Shown here: positions 19,501-27,446 of the stretch, in pieces
How the letters are laid out: every line of letters begins with the position of its first letter
How positions within the stretch are numbered: position 1 is the stretch's first letter
DNA from: Foetidibacter luteolus
GTDB lineage: Bacteria; Bacteroidota; Bacteroidia; Chitinophagales; Chitinophagaceae
Direction: 5' to 3'
NCBI RefSeq assembly: GCF_009650435.1
Contig: NZ_VVIP01000062.1
Span: forward strand, 19,226-83,225
Length of the DNA: 64,000 bases
Notes under the pieces: model-generated
Seen by the model: the letters and a program-made list of their open reading frames with translations, nothing else
Databases searched by the model: none
What the model was told of the DNA's origin: nothing
Made by a program: the position numbers and the translations under genes

Positions 19501-19893
19501 TATGTTAACGGCTGGGGTATTGAACCTTTCAGGCAGGGCTCGTTGCCTACTACAGACTGGCGCAACCGCTGGACGCCCGAAAACCCTTCCACCACCATGC
19601 CTAAAATTTATGTGGCCGATAGCTATCCTGCGGTGCAGAATTACGCATCTACTTATTTTCTCAAAAGCGGCACTTATATAAGGCTCAAAAACATACAACT
19701 GGGCTATACCATCCCTCCCGCCATTGTGAGCCGCGCAGGTGTAAAATCTCTCAGGCTTTATTTCACCGCCGACAACGTTTTTACCGTCAGTAAGTTTCCT
19801 GGACTGGATCCTGAACGTACCAGCATAAGCGGAAATTATGTAGGCTATCCGCAAAACAAAACGTTCACATTCGGCGCAAGTGTTCAATTTTAA
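16561..19893 (+). CDS. SusC/RagA TonB-dependent transporter with STN signalling domain
   Basis: An 1110-residue outer-membrane protein. Order: signal peptide (about 1-44, ending VSAAGFGQ), STN domain (about 50-125, LIEEKTNYKFVYS), carboxypeptidase-regulatory-like domain (VQGKVTSAKGEPLESVTV, near 130-210), plug (NPATLLQGQLPGLQVVQSSG, LRIRGIGTF, IDGLPGN, LLKDAASAAIYGSRGANGVI) and a long beta-barrel ending in the aromatic-terminated FGASVQF. The STN domain and the sigma/FecR genes before it mark a transcription-inducing transporter. Its substrate, a glycan or peptide, is not predictable: no glycosidase or peptidase is adjacent. Confidence 0.94.
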   Translation: MQKKRLPAALPPLRQVAKTLLLMKISVVIILITCMQVSAAGFGQDARITLKMNQAPLAKILKLIEEKTNYKFVYSTSIFPGDAVTSINVNNQTVAYTLTQVLTNTGFTFRVMGEDIIVITPAPEEKERHVVQGKVTSAKGEPLESVTVAVDKPSSVTVTNEKGEYTVNADDDAVISFSSIGFVQQNVKVNGRAEINIVLAASSAELNEIVVVGYNTQNRRKLTSAVATVSGEDLNKRVATNPATLLQGQLPGLQVVQSSGEPGNEGVQLRIRGIGTFSAAGNDPLVIIDGLPGNLSILNPNDIESVSLLKDAASAAIYGSRGANGVIVVKTKKGKGGAFSVLYNYNIGVSTATTLPDLITNSAEFMELSNEARLNSGLQPLYTQDQVDLYRNATDRVKYPNYNWLNDVFKSATTQNHYLNMSGGKENTNYSLGIGYTNQKGVVIGFEEQKYTMDFGLSSKVSKRITIGTNIQMRYSDRKYPHNGGVDMFLSTIAQSPLYPPKSPDGRWIKRAFPNELGNKNTVAVVEEDARVRAKDYYAQGNLSFDVDIINGLKWENRAGMNFDAYKYNDFRPVVQTYYYNDMSSAGILDVGTPGLNTGRTDNIYTVYYSQLTYRRQVGEHNISALAGYQQEYNGGSNLYGSRTQFATNELRELNAGPANGQTNSGTSSEWAIRSFYGNGNYDFKDKYLLGASLRYDGTSRLPNDTRWGLFYSFSGGWRLSKEAFLQNVSWLNDLKLRASWGQLGNQNIGNYPYQPVLDNRNYAFGGSVSTGYSASTLVDPSLKWETTRVFDIGIDMTILSNRLSITADWFNKYTFDILRSFQVPLWLGLNPPTVNSGALRNKGFEINLQYKDVIGKNFSWYVGGNLQAYRNKLESFGKTEIGGNTIREEGRPLDEFYIYQWDGIFQSQDEISKSPKQPVTPTPGDLKIKDINGDGVIDAQDRTYTPGRYPSYQYSFNLGASWKGFDFNAQFYGSKGQMIYVNGWGIEPFRQGSLPTTDWRNRWTPENPSTTMPKIYVADSYPAVQNYASTYFLKSGTYIRLKNIQLGYTIPPAIVSRAGVKSLRLYFTADNVFTVSKFPGLDPERTSISGNYVGYPQNKTFTFGASVQF

Positions 19894-19917
19894 ATGTCCT
19901 CTTAACATGATGCATAT

Positions 19918-21411
19918 ATGAAAAAGTTTATTCTATATACACAAATTATCACAGGCCTTTTACTGGCGGGCTCCTGCAAAAAAGGCTTTCTGGACCGCAC
20001 ACCGCAGGATGCACTTTCCACCACTGTGTTCTGGAAAAACGAAGCCGATGCAGACCTTGCACTTACCGGCTTATATAATTATCTCTATGCTGGTGGGGGT
20101 GGTTATGCCACATCCCAATACCAGGTTGTTGCCTGGGATAATTTCAGCGATGATTCCTATGGCCAATACAATTATGGAGGCGGCACAACAGCGCTAACCG
20201 CGGGCATTACACCGCAGTCCGGCGATTATGTATATAACTACTACGCCAACAACTACAAGGCTATCGCGGCTATTAATTCGTTCCTCGCAAATGTTGACAA
20301 AGTGCTTACAGGCGATAAGCTGGCCCGGTACAAAGGCGAGGCCTATTTTCTGCGTGCCTTTAATTACCTGTGGCTGGCCCAGTTATATGGCAACGTAGTA
20401 ATTATTACCGACGATCCTTTCTCTGTTGATTTTAAAAGCACCAAAGCAAAGTCAACAAAAGCTGAAGTAATGCAGCTTGTAGAGTCAGACCTCGACCTTG
20501 CCATTGCGTCTCTGCCGGCAACAACTTATGCCGATGGCCACGCCGTAAAAGCAACTGCACAGGGCTACAAAGTAAGGGCGCTGTTGCTACAGCAAAAATG
20601 GCCAGAGGCTGCCGCCCTTGCTAAACAAATTATTGACGATGGCCTGTACTCATTAAACCCCGATTACGGCGCCAACTTTTACAAGCCCGGCCAATCATCC
20701 AGCAAAGAGATCATGTTTTCGGTAAAGTACCAGTTGCCCAATGTACAGCACCAGGATGTGGCACTGGCCGTTTCCCTCCAACGCTGGAAGGGCGAATTAG
20801 GCACGCAGGATTTAATTGACGAATATGAAGCCGGAGACCCACGCAAAACCATGACTTTCTTTTTTCCTGGCGATACCCAGGAAGACGGATGGCCTTTTAC
20901 CGGCGACCTTGCTGTGGCCACCCCCGGCAAAGACAGTTGGATCAACGGCTACTACTGTGTTAAAAAATGGCTTACCCCAGGCTTGGTTAACCCTGACTAC
21001 GGCGCATTGGACGACAACGATTATGTGTTACTGCGTTATGCCGATATTAAGATGATGTATGCCGAAGCGCAAAACGAAGCAGCAGGCCCCGATGCTACGG
21101 TTTATACACAGGTAAACGAGGTGCGTGCAAGGCCAGGCGTTAGCATGCCTGCATTGCCCGCCGGCCTTACAAAAGACCAGATGAGAGAACGTATCAGGCA
21201 CGAAAGAAGGGTTGAATTTGCCATGGAGGGGCTGCGCTACCACGACCTGCGCCGTTGGGGCATTGCCAAAGAAAAACTGGATGGCTTCGTGCCCAACCCG
21301 TTATTCCCTGCCATTAAAACAAAGTATGAAGACAACTACGAATTCTGGCCCATACCCCAAACAGAAATTGACCGTAACCAGCCCGATCTGGTTCAAAACC
21401 CGGGTTATTAA
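19918..21411 (+). CDS. SusD/RagB nutrient-binding lipoprotein
   Basis: A 497-residue lipoprotein: signal peptide with lipobox LLAGSC (Cys20), then the SusD N-terminal FLDRTPQDALSTTVFWKNEADA, the TPR-like core with RYKGEAYFLRAFNYLWLAQLYGNV, and the C-terminal RHERRVEFAMEGLRYHDLRRWG, FWPIPQTEIDRNQ and QNPGY. SusD caps the SusC barrel and binds the ligand at the cell surface. It starts 24 nt after SusC and ends the operon just before a clear terminator. Confidence 0.94.
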   Translation: MKKFILYTQIITGLLLAGSCKKGFLDRTPQDALSTTVFWKNEADADLALTGLYNYLYAGGGGYATSQYQVVAWDNFSDDSYGQYNYGGGTTALTAGITPQSGDYVYNYYANNYKAIAAINSFLANVDKVLTGDKLARYKGEAYFLRAFNYLWLAQLYGNVVIITDDPFSVDFKSTKAKSTKAEVMQLVESDLDLAIASLPATTYADGHAVKATAQGYKVRALLLQQKWPEAAALAKQIIDDGLYSLNPDYGANFYKPGQSSSKEIMFSVKYQLPNVQHQDVALAVSLQRWKGELGTQDLIDEYEAGDPRKTMTFFFPGDTQEDGWPFTGDLAVATPGKDSWINGYYCVKKWLTPGLVNPDYGALDDNDYVLLRYADIKMMYAEAQNEAAGPDATVYTQVNEVRARPGVSMPALPAGLTKDQMRERIRHERRVEFAMEGLRYHDLRRWGIAKEKLDGFVPNPLFPAIKTKYEDNYEFWPIPQTEIDRNQPDLVQNPGY

Positions 21412-21443
21412 ATAAGTTTCATTTAGCAGTTATTTCGAGAAAA

Positions 21444-21469
21444 CGGCGCCCTTTTGGGCGCTGTTTTTT
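21444..21469 (+). terminator. Intrinsic terminator of the sigma/FecR/SusCD locus
   Basis: CGGCGCCC, loop TTTT, GGGCGCTG and six T, 32 nt after the SusD stop codon. The R1 repeat begins in its T run. Confidence 0.85.
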
Positions 21470-21545
21470 ATGGGCCCGGCAGCAGGAACTACTATGAGGC
21501 TTCCGTTGCGTCGCACTCTTGTGCGGCTGGATTCATTATTGGGCA
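21467..21545 (+). repeat. R1 dispersed repeat, copy 3
   Basis: TTATGGGCCCGGCAGCAGGA, then CTATGAGGCTTCCGTTGCGT and CGCACTCTT. It directly abuts the terminator. The rest of the 21.5-22.0 kb gap has no gene; the only other structure is a GCCGCTG/CAGCGGC hairpin at 21660-21680 that is followed by T-rich sequence on the minus strand. Confidence 0.8.
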
Positions 21546-22017
21546 ACAATACCAAGCAACCTTGACATTATGGTGCATGTTTGCCCCCGTAAAGATGGTC
21601 ATTGGTAACGGTTCTTGTCACCATTGCTTGCATTACCACGATAGTGATGAAATAAAAATGCCGCTGTAGAAACAGCGGCAAACACTTAACGCATGAGAAA
21701 ATCGTCAAATAACAATAATGCTTCTATGCGAAAAATGAAGACGGAAAACCTCCCGTCAAAAATCCGTGAGTAAGATAATACGCGTTTTTCAAAGATGCAC
21801 TACAGTAGAGGAAAATACAATTGAAATATATCGTGCTTTATTTTTCATCCCGGGTTCAATAAGGTAAGAAGCTTTCCGGTGCCGGGCAACAAGGATAACT
21901 GGTGTAACAATATGTGCCAATTCCTCGTCTTTTTTTATAAAGTTTTTGCCGTAATGCTTTTTCAAAGATTATTCCTATTGGGATAAATTATGTACATTGG
22001 GTTAATTTATTGCCAGC

Positions 22018-22275
22018 ATGAAACACCTGACGATTGTACTGCTAACTGCCTGCTTTTTTGTTTGCTGCAAATATCCTGATTTTGCCGTAAGGCAACGCAT
22101 AGAGCCATTTACTGATAGCCGGTACAGAATTTATACGACAATTTATACCCCTGCTGCATATCAAAAAATTACTTACGCCAGGGATACACTGGTAAAAAGT
22201 GAACATCTTGAAGCAGTAAAGCAGGACGAAAAGGCAAGAGCCGAAGCAATTATAGCAACCGCTACAATTGATTGA
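22018..22275 (+). CDS. Small predicted lipoprotein, unknown function
   Basis: An 85-residue frame starting MKHLTIVLLTACFFVCCKYP, a short signal peptide with Cys16/Cys17 that could be a lipobox. The rest is charged and ends in a helical KQDEKARAEAIIATATID. I recognise no family. Initiation is plausible (GGGTTAATTTATTGCCAGC ahead of the ATG), and the frame is AT-balanced like its neighbours. It stands alone upstream of the LuxR gene. Coding status is likely but not certain. Confidence 0.5.
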   Translation: MKHLTIVLLTACFFVCCKYPDFAVRQRIEPFTDSRYRIYTTIYTPAAYQKITYARDTLVKSEHLEAVKQDEKARAEAIIATATID

Positions 22276-22536
22276 TTATAAAACCGGTCCCGGTAATGTG
22301 AAAAAACTGCATTCTGCCAACGCAGGTATATGGCTGGCAGCTACCCGGCTTACTTATTTACGCTCTTTCAGCACACTAAATAAAAAGCGGCGATTGCAGC
22401 GGTCGCGGCGCTAACCATTGGATGCATATATGCATCAGCAACAGGAATAATTTTGATACGGCACAACACATGCCGGTAATTCAGGCGCCAACTTCTGCCC
22501 CACGGTTACGAAATGCATTTTATATTTGAAGCTGAT

Positions 22537-23025
22537 ATGAAAGCTTTTACCCTGAGGAACATATTGCTCTACGCCTTAGCCATGGCTGGGGTGCTGCTCC
22601 TGCTTCAATGGATGGAGTTTCAGTTCCTGGTTATCAACCGTGCTGCTGAGGTTTATATTACAGGTATTGCAATTATTTTCACCTCCCTTGGCATATGGCT
22701 GGCCCAAAAACTCACCCGGACAAAAAAAGAGGTAATCAAAGAAACAATTGTGGTGGAAAAAGAAGTTATTGTTTACAGGGCGGGAGTGGCTGATGAAACG
22801 TTTATCCCCGATACCAAAACGATAAGCAACCTTGGCATAAGCCAACGGGAACTGGAGGTATTGAGCCTGATAGCGGCAGGAGCAACCAACCAGGAAATAG
22901 CCGACCAGCTTTTTGTATCGCTAAACACAGTGAAGACCCATACCTCCCGCCTGTTTGAAAAATTAGATGTCAGCAGGAGGACACAGGCGGTAGAAAAAGC
23001 AAAAAGGTTACATCTGATACCCTGA
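22537..23025 (+). CDS. Membrane-anchored LuxR-type HTH regulator
   Basis: 162 residues from MKAFTLRNILLYAL. Two N-terminal transmembrane helices (about 6-21 and 36-56) are followed by a basic linker with a short coiled-coil (KKEVIKETIVVEKEVIVYRAG) and a C-terminal LuxR/GerE HTH (SQRELEVLSLIAAGATNQEIADQLFVSLNTVKTHTSRLFEKLDV). No receiver domain is present, so the input is probably sensed by or through the membrane. The next gene is the DUF4199 membrane protein, and two 14-nt direct repeats lie between them. This small architecture recurs next to DUF4199 genes in Bacteroidota. Confidence 0.82.
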   Translation: MKAFTLRNILLYALAMAGVLLLLQWMEFQFLVINRAAEVYITGIAIIFTSLGIWLAQKLTRTKKEVIKETIVVEKEVIVYRAGVADETFIPDTKTISNLGISQRELEVLSLIAAGATNQEIADQLFVSLNTVKTHTSRLFEKLDVSRRTQAVEKAKRLHLIP

Positions 23026-23032
23026 CTATACT

Positions 23033-23085
23033 ACTTTCGGGTGAATCCGCGTAAAGCAGCCAAGAAATCATACTATCGGGTGAAT
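23033..23085. promoter_or_regulatory. Pair of direct repeats, possible operator
   Basis: ACTTTCGGGTGAAT at 23033-23046 and ACTATCGGGTGAAT at 23072-23085 differ at one base and are spaced 39 nt start to start, about four helical turns. They lie between the LuxR gene and the DUF4199 gene, where an autoregulatory or target site would be expected. Function is inferred. Confidence 0.35.
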
Positions 23086-23133
23086 GATATTACCCGCCTA
23101 AGCTGCACTTTTGGCAACATAAAATAATTCAAC

Positions 23134-23673
23134 ATGAAACGGACAGTCATCGTTTATGGATTGATTGCAGGTGCCGTGGTCTCTGCATTTATGGCCACCA
23201 CCATGATCATTTCTGCCAAAAGTGAAACATTGCATCCCGGGCCCTTATCCATGGTGATGGGCTATTTAGGTATGCTTATCGCGTTTGCCTTTATTTTTGT
23301 AGCTATAAGATCGTTCAGGGACAAGCAAGCCGGTGGCTTTATCAGTTTCGGCAAGGCTTTTGGGATGGGTTTGCTCATCGCAGCCATTGCCTCCTCCCTG
23401 TATGTAATTACCTAGGCATTGGTTTACAAAAATTTTCTGCCCGACTATATGGACAGGTACTGCGCGGCCATGACAGAAGAGGCCAAAGCATCTTTATCCG
23501 GAGCTGCTCTGGAAGCTAAGGTTACCGAAATAAATAACGCAAAAGCTATATACGCCACACCGCTTGGTTTTACGCTTTTTACCTATGCCGAAATCCTGCC
23601 GGTTGGCATCCTGGTTTCGTTGGTTGCAGCCCTTGTATTAAGGCGAAAAAATGTAAAAACTGTTGCGGTTTAG
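23134..23673 (+). pseudogene. DUF4199 membrane protein interrupted by in-frame TAG
   Basis: Residues 1-93 (MKRTVIVYGLIAGAVVSAFM to SSLYVIT) and the following 85 codons (ALVYKNFLPDYMDRY to VLRRKNVKTVAV) form one DUF4199 protein in a single frame, split only by TAG at 23413-23415. Family members have a Trp or similar residue at this place (YVIxW), so TGG to TAG is the simplest explanation. Four membrane helices remain, two on each side. It could be a true nonsense mutation, a base-call error or a read-through codon. The sequence otherwise shows no decay. Confidence 0.8.
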
Positions 23674-23776
23674 CCGCTTCTGCAGGAAAAAATGCCCTGA
23701 CAAATAATTTGTTTTGAAAGCCCAAAAAAGCTGTGCCGATTGAAGGGCAATTAAAAAGCAGGTGACATACAGAGAA

Positions 23777-23824
23777 TAAAAAAAAACCCATAAAATAATT
23801 AATGCCAATTATTCTATGGGGTTT
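23777..23824 (-). terminator. Terminator of the tRNA-Leu transcript
   Basis: On the minus strand, AACCCCATAGAATAATT pairs with AATTATTTTATGGGTT across a six-base loop and runs into nine T. It lies directly downstream of the tRNA. Confidence 0.75.
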
Positions 23825-23830
23825 GAACCG

Positions 23831-23914
23831 TGCCCAGAACAGGAATCGAACCTGCACTACCTTGCGATAACCAGATTTTGAGTCTAGCGCGTCTACCAGT
23901 TCCGCCATCTGGGC
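23831..23914 (-). tRNA. tRNA-Leu (anticodon CAA)
   Basis: An 84-nt tRNA. The acceptor stem GCCCAGA pairs with TCTGGGC, the anticodon stem CTAGA/TCTGG encloses the loop CTCAAAA with anticodon CAA, and a long class-II variable arm (GGTTATCGCAAGGT region) and the T arm GGTTCGATTCC are present. The 3' CCA is not encoded. It reads UUG codons. Confidence 0.95.
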
Positions 23915-24015
23915 TTTCTAAGAGTCGGTCGTACAATCAATAAGGATCTTTCAATTAACTTCTTATCCTTCTGAATCAATGACCATCTTTCTTCGGGGCT
24001 GCAAATATAAGCGCA

Positions 24016-24525
24016 TCAATTTAAACCGGCCAAAATCCTTTGCAGATATTTTTTACGGTAATAATAGTCTTTTACCTGCAACAGCGCTTTTTCGGAAACA
24101 ACACCGTCCTGATAGCTTTCCACAATTTGTTTAACAGGTTCATAAATTTCAGTTTCAAAATTAGCGATTGCCGATTTTACTTTAGCTATTGCATTTTCAT
24201 CGCCATCCATTTTAGCTTCCATCAACTGTTCATTCAGTTCAAGCATCTCCATTAAAAATTCTTTGGGCAGTTCATATCTCTCTTCTTCCTGCAGCAGGCC
24301 TTTTAGCTGCAGCACATACTTAATTACCTCATCTGGATTTTGCAGCAACTTGTACCCTTTATTTACCTGCGATGACTTGTCCAGCGCCTCAGCCTGCCGC
24401 TCTGGCGTAGCGGCCACAAAAAAATCTGGATGGAATTGCCTGCTTAACTCATAAAAATTTTTCTTCAGTAACGCCTTGTCCGGGTTAAGCGTAACAGGCA
24501 TACCAAACAATTCAAAATAATTCAT
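24016..24525 (-). CDS. hscB: Fe-S cluster co-chaperone HscB
   Basis: A 169-residue protein with an N-terminal J domain (MNYFELFGMP, HPD at 32-34, VNKGYKLLQNPDE) and a C-terminal three-helix bundle (LLQEEERYELPKEFLMEMLELNEQLMEA). The short J domain fused to the HSCB_C bundle is diagnostic: it delivers the IscU scaffold to the HscA chaperone. Its Isc partners iscX and fdx are elsewhere in the window, so the isc genes are scattered. Confidence 0.92.
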   Translation of the reverse strand: MNYFELFGMPVTLNPDKALLKKNFYELSRQFHPDFFVAATPERQAEALDKSSQVNKGYKLLQNPDEVIKYVLQLKGLLQEEERYELPKEFLMEMLELNEQLMEAKMDGDENAIAKVKSAIANFETEIYEPVKQIVESYQDGVVSEKALLQVKDYYYRKKYLQRILAGLN

Positions 24526-24606
24526 TGCCCAAACTTAGTAAAATATGCTAAGTATGAGTTATGAGCAGGAAGTGGTTAAGATGCCGGGTGTGAGGGTCTA
24601 AAAATC

Positions 24607-26025
24607 TTACCCCTTATCCTGGCGCTTTACCAAGGATACTACAGCCTGGAACTTGCCATTGCGGTTTAATGGAATAGCAGCCACTCTCTCTAAGCGGGTA
24701 TCAATACTTCCTAACTGGCTTTGTATCCTTACCGTTATTAACGCTTCTTCCTGCGGGGATAAAGGCTTTTCAGTTACCAGTTTTACTGTAATAGCATCCA
24801 GGCTTTCCTGTATTACCTGCGCCTGCTTTATATTTTCCAAACCGTAAAAAATGCTGTGAAACCTTACCATTTCCCTGCCGTCTTTGCCAATGATGGTATC
24901 TTCTATCCTGCCACATATTTCCTCTACCACCGGCATGGCCCGGCCGCAGGGGCATGGCTTATTGCTAAGGATAACCCTGTCGCCTATTTTGTAGCGTATC
25001 AGCGGCTGATCGTAATTTAAAAAGCCGGTACAGTACACATCCCCACTTTGGCCGGCAGGCACAGGTTGCAGTTCCTCATCCAGCACTTCCAGCAAACCTG
25101 CTTCCGGCTGTATATGAAGGCTGCCGTTACTGCACTCGCTAATCATGCCGCAAGCCTCTACACTGCCCCAGCTATCGTAGGTTTTGCAGCCATATACTTT
25201 GCTGAAAACGTCACGCATCTCCGGGGTCAGTTTTTCGCTGGAGGGGAGTACAGCTTTTAACTGTGGCGCTTCAAGCCCCTCTTCCATTAAAAACCTGGCG
25301 AGGAAGAAGTTACTCATTGCATAACCTGTCATATACTCCACGTTATGCTTCAGCATGCCTTGCAGGTAATTGTTTGCATTGGCCGCGTTGATATGATACG
25401 CGGAAAAATACACCTGCTTTTCAAAAAAATTGTACCGGTAAAAAGGCGGCTTGCCTTCTGCACCAGGCAGTATGCGCCTGCCGCCAATCATGCCACGCGG
25501 TGTAAAGCTGGTTACACCTGCCCAATTGCGTATCCTGGCTTCGAACAGGGCAAACCAGCGTTGGTGCATGGCAGGTGAATACAATATTTTAACGGGTGTT
25601 CCGGTACTGCCGCTGCTGGAAAAAAATTGTCCGCCAACCTCTTTTTGCCCGGCGAGCAATGTATTGGTTCCATACTTTCTAAGGTCATCCTTTAACAGTA
25701 CCGGCAGCTTTGCCATATCCCCAGGCGTTATATCCGCAAGCTGCCGAATGTTTATACCGTGGCTGGCAAAGCTTTGTTTGTAAAAAGGTACCTGCTCCGC
25801 CGCATGCAGCAATATTTTCTGTAAGTGTTGCTGCTGGTAGTGTTGCCATTGCTGAAGGGAAAAAGATTCCCGCTCTTTTGCCTGCGCAAATTCGCGGTTG
25901 AATATGCCGCCGAAACGCCGCTTTTTCCAGCCATAACCATAGGCTGATATCACCAGGTTCTGCAGAAATACAGGGCTATGTTGATATATTTTTTCGTAGA
26001 AAGCCAAACAGCAAGTTTGCTGCAA
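24607..26025 (-). CDS. PaaK/CapK-like adenylate-forming enzyme
   Basis: A 472-residue protein of the phenylacetate-CoA ligase/CapK family. Evidence: SSSGSTGTPVKILYS (nucleotide loop), YDSWGSVEACGMISE, QPLIRYKIGDRV and the Cys-containing CPCGRAMPVVEEICGRIED, which resembles the C-terminal part of these ligases. CapK-type members sit in polysaccharide gene clusters; a sugar transferase gene follows about 1.4 kb away on the other strand. The acyl substrate is unknown. It ends 81 nt upstream of hscB's start on the same strand. Confidence 0.8.
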   Translation of the reverse strand: MQQTCCLAFYEKIYQHSPVFLQNLVISAYGYGWKKRRFGGIFNREFAQAKERESFSLQQWQHYQQQHLQKILLHAAEQVPFYKQSFASHGINIRQLADITPGDMAKLPVLLKDDLRKYGTNTLLAGQKEVGGQFFSSSGSTGTPVKILYSPAMHQRWFALFEARIRNWAGVTSFTPRGMIGGRRILPGAEGKPPFYRYNFFEKQVYFSAYHINAANANNYLQGMLKHNVEYMTGYAMSNFFLARFLMEEGLEAPQLKAVLPSSEKLTPEMRDVFSKVYGCKTYDSWGSVEACGMISECSNGSLHIQPEAGLLEVLDEELQPVPAGQSGDVYCTGFLNYDQPLIRYKIGDRVILSNKPCPCGRAMPVVEEICGRIEDTIIGKDGREMVRFHSIFYGLENIKQAQVIQESLDAITVKLVTEKPLSPQEEALITVRIQSQLGSIDTRLERVAAIPLNRNGKFQAVVSLVKRQDKG

Positions 26026-26102
26026 ATCTATGGATTGGCGCCCTACCGATAATTACAATTTGGCAAGGACAACGGCAATATTGCGGCCTCTAAGCGGCAT
26101 TG

Positions 26103-26510
26103 ATTGTTTAATGTTCTTTTGTTTAACGTTCAATGTTTGCGGTCCTGCCGCTGTGCGGCACTTGCATATTATCACCCCAAAATAACCTCAACCATTTACA
26201 CATCAACAGACCGGCAACCGGCAACTTGTAACCGGTAACATCTACTGTTCAATGTTCATTTGTTTAATGTTTAATGTTAGCAGCTGGTATTGAAGAGCTT
26301 CAGCACGTCATCATTCAAACAAATCATAAGCCGTTCAAGCTTCAACAGACCGGTAACCTGCAACTTGTAACCAGTGACATCTACTGTTCAATGTCCTTTT
26401 GTTTAAAGTTTAATGTTAGCAGCGGGTATTAAAGAGCTTCAGCACGTCATCATTCAAACAAATCATAAGCCGTTCAAACTTCAACAGACTGGTAACCCGC
26501 AACCGGTAAC
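26103..26510 (+). repeat. R5 tandem repeat (three ~140-bp units)
   Basis: Three successive units, roughly 26103-26246, 26247-26385 and 26386-26510. Each opens with TGTTTAATGTT-like runs, followed (units 2 and 3) by CTTCAGCACGTCATCATTCA and AACAAATCATAAGCCGTTCA, and by AACAGACCGGTAACC and GCAACTTGTAACC. Units 2 and 3 are nearly identical. Related blocks occur at 38.73-38.85 kb and at the right edge. There is no cas context, and the units are too long for a CRISPR. Confidence 0.8.
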
Positions 26511-26512
26511 CG

Positions 26513-26640
26513 GTATCGGGCTGCCGGGTGAGGGATTGAAGCGGTTACCCCGCTGAAGCCTTCGCAGCGTGGCCCTGTGGCGGAGTAATAGCGGAAAGCC
26601 CGACCCCTTGCGATAGCTTGGGGGCACCCCCCGAAAATTC
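26513..26640 (-). repeat. R2 dispersed repeat, copy 3
   Basis: GGTGAGGGATTGAAGCGG at the left and TAGCTTGGGGGCACCCCC at the right. It follows directly after R5, the same R5-R2 order as at 38.7-39.0 kb. Confidence 0.82.
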
Positions 26641-26663
26641 TCTCTGCAACGCCGATCAACCAT

Positions 26664-26697
26664 TTTGGGCAACTCTTGTTAATATTGCAGATTAATA
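26664..26697 (+). promoter_or_regulatory. Predicted promoter for the DUF6728 gene
   Basis: TTTG at 26664-26667 and TAATATTG at 26690-26697, 22 nt apart, resemble the Bacteroidota -33/-7 elements. The start codon follows 6 nt later, which would make a nearly leaderless transcript. Confidence 0.35.
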
Positions 26698-26703
26698 CGT
26701 GTT

Positions 26704-26883
26704 ATGAATTTCTGGAGACAAGTTGCCGAATACCTATACATTAAAAAAAGAGACCCCAATATTCCGCGGTCGAGGTTTGTAAAGTACATGCATGGCATGA
26801 ACAGGATTTCTATATTTATGTTTCTTATTGCATTGTTGCTGATGCTTATAAAACTTGTTATAGTGCCTCTGTTTAAAAAATAA
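26704..26883 (+). CDS. DUF6728-like small membrane protein
   Basis: A 59-residue frame: MNFWRQVAEYLYIKKRDP at the start, then MHGMNRISIFMFLIALLL and a closing hydrophobic helix with a Lys-Lys end. The combination of an amphipathic N-terminus with YLYIKKRDPN, a conserved MHG-NRIS block and one transmembrane helix matches a small family found throughout Bacteroidota (DUF6728). Function unknown. It is separate from the response regulator that follows 132 nt later. Confidence 0.75.
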   Translation: MNFWRQVAEYLYIKKRDPNIPRSRFVKYMHGMNRISIFMFLIALLLMLIKLVIVPLFKK

Positions 26884-27015
26884 GGCGTTTAAGCTTAAAT
26901 TATCCTTACAATAAGCCCCGCTGGTTAATTGATTATTAAATTGACGGGGCAAAGCTTTTGTGTTTTGCGCCAGAGGGCTTAATTTGCAGGCACAGAGCCA
27001 AAATCCCCGGTATTC

Positions 27016-27420
27016 ATGAACAAACCAGCCTATACAACACCATCTATCGTAGTAGTTGAAGATGATGAATCCATGCAAAATATCCTCAACGTTTTTCTTG
27101 GCAAGAACTTTACCTTACAAATATTTACTGATGGCCTGCAGGCATTAACCTACCTGCAACAGGGCAATTTACCAGACGCGATTATAGCTGATTTAAACAC
27201 GCCACGCCTTGGCGGGCTTGAGTTGATCATACAACTAAAATCCAGTGGTTTTTTCAGCATGATACCGGTGCTGGTATTATCTGGAGAAGAAAGTACAGAA
27301 ACCAGGGTAAAGTGCCTGGAAGCCGGGGCCGATGATTACCTGGTTAAGCCGTTTAGCCCCAGGGAACTGGAGGCAAGGCTTAAAATAATGTTGCGCAGGA
27401 TTGGCAAAACCGTTTCTTGA
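27016..27420 (+). CDS. Stand-alone response-regulator receiver
   Basis: 134 residues: acidic pocket Glu15-Asp16-Asp17, phospho-acceptor Asp59 in IIADLNTPRLGG, Ser89 in VLVLSGEES and Lys111 in YLVKPFSPREL. There is no output domain. The sugar transferase follows after 26 nt and itself begins with a receiver-like region, so this regulator may act on exopolysaccharide synthesis through protein contact rather than DNA binding. Confidence 0.88.
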   Translation: MNKPAYTTPSIVVVEDDESMQNILNVFLGKNFTLQIFTDGLQALTYLQQGNLPDAIIADLNTPRLGGLELIIQLKSSGFFSMIPVLVLSGEESTETRVKCLEAGADDYLVKPFSPRELEARLKIMLRRIGKTVS

Positions 27421-27446
27421 TAAACACACCAATATCTTAACCGAAA

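Noticed and set aside
23413..23415. Pyrrolysine codon at the in-frame TAG
   Set aside because: Nothing in the family or the window supports pyrrolysine use; a TGG to TAG change explains it.
23134..23673. Two separate small membrane proteins
   Set aside because: They are in the same frame, directly adjoining, and together match one DUF4199 protein, so a single interrupted gene is simpler.
26103..26510. CRISPR array
   Set aside because: Units are ~140 bp and contiguous without unique spacers, and there are no cas genes.
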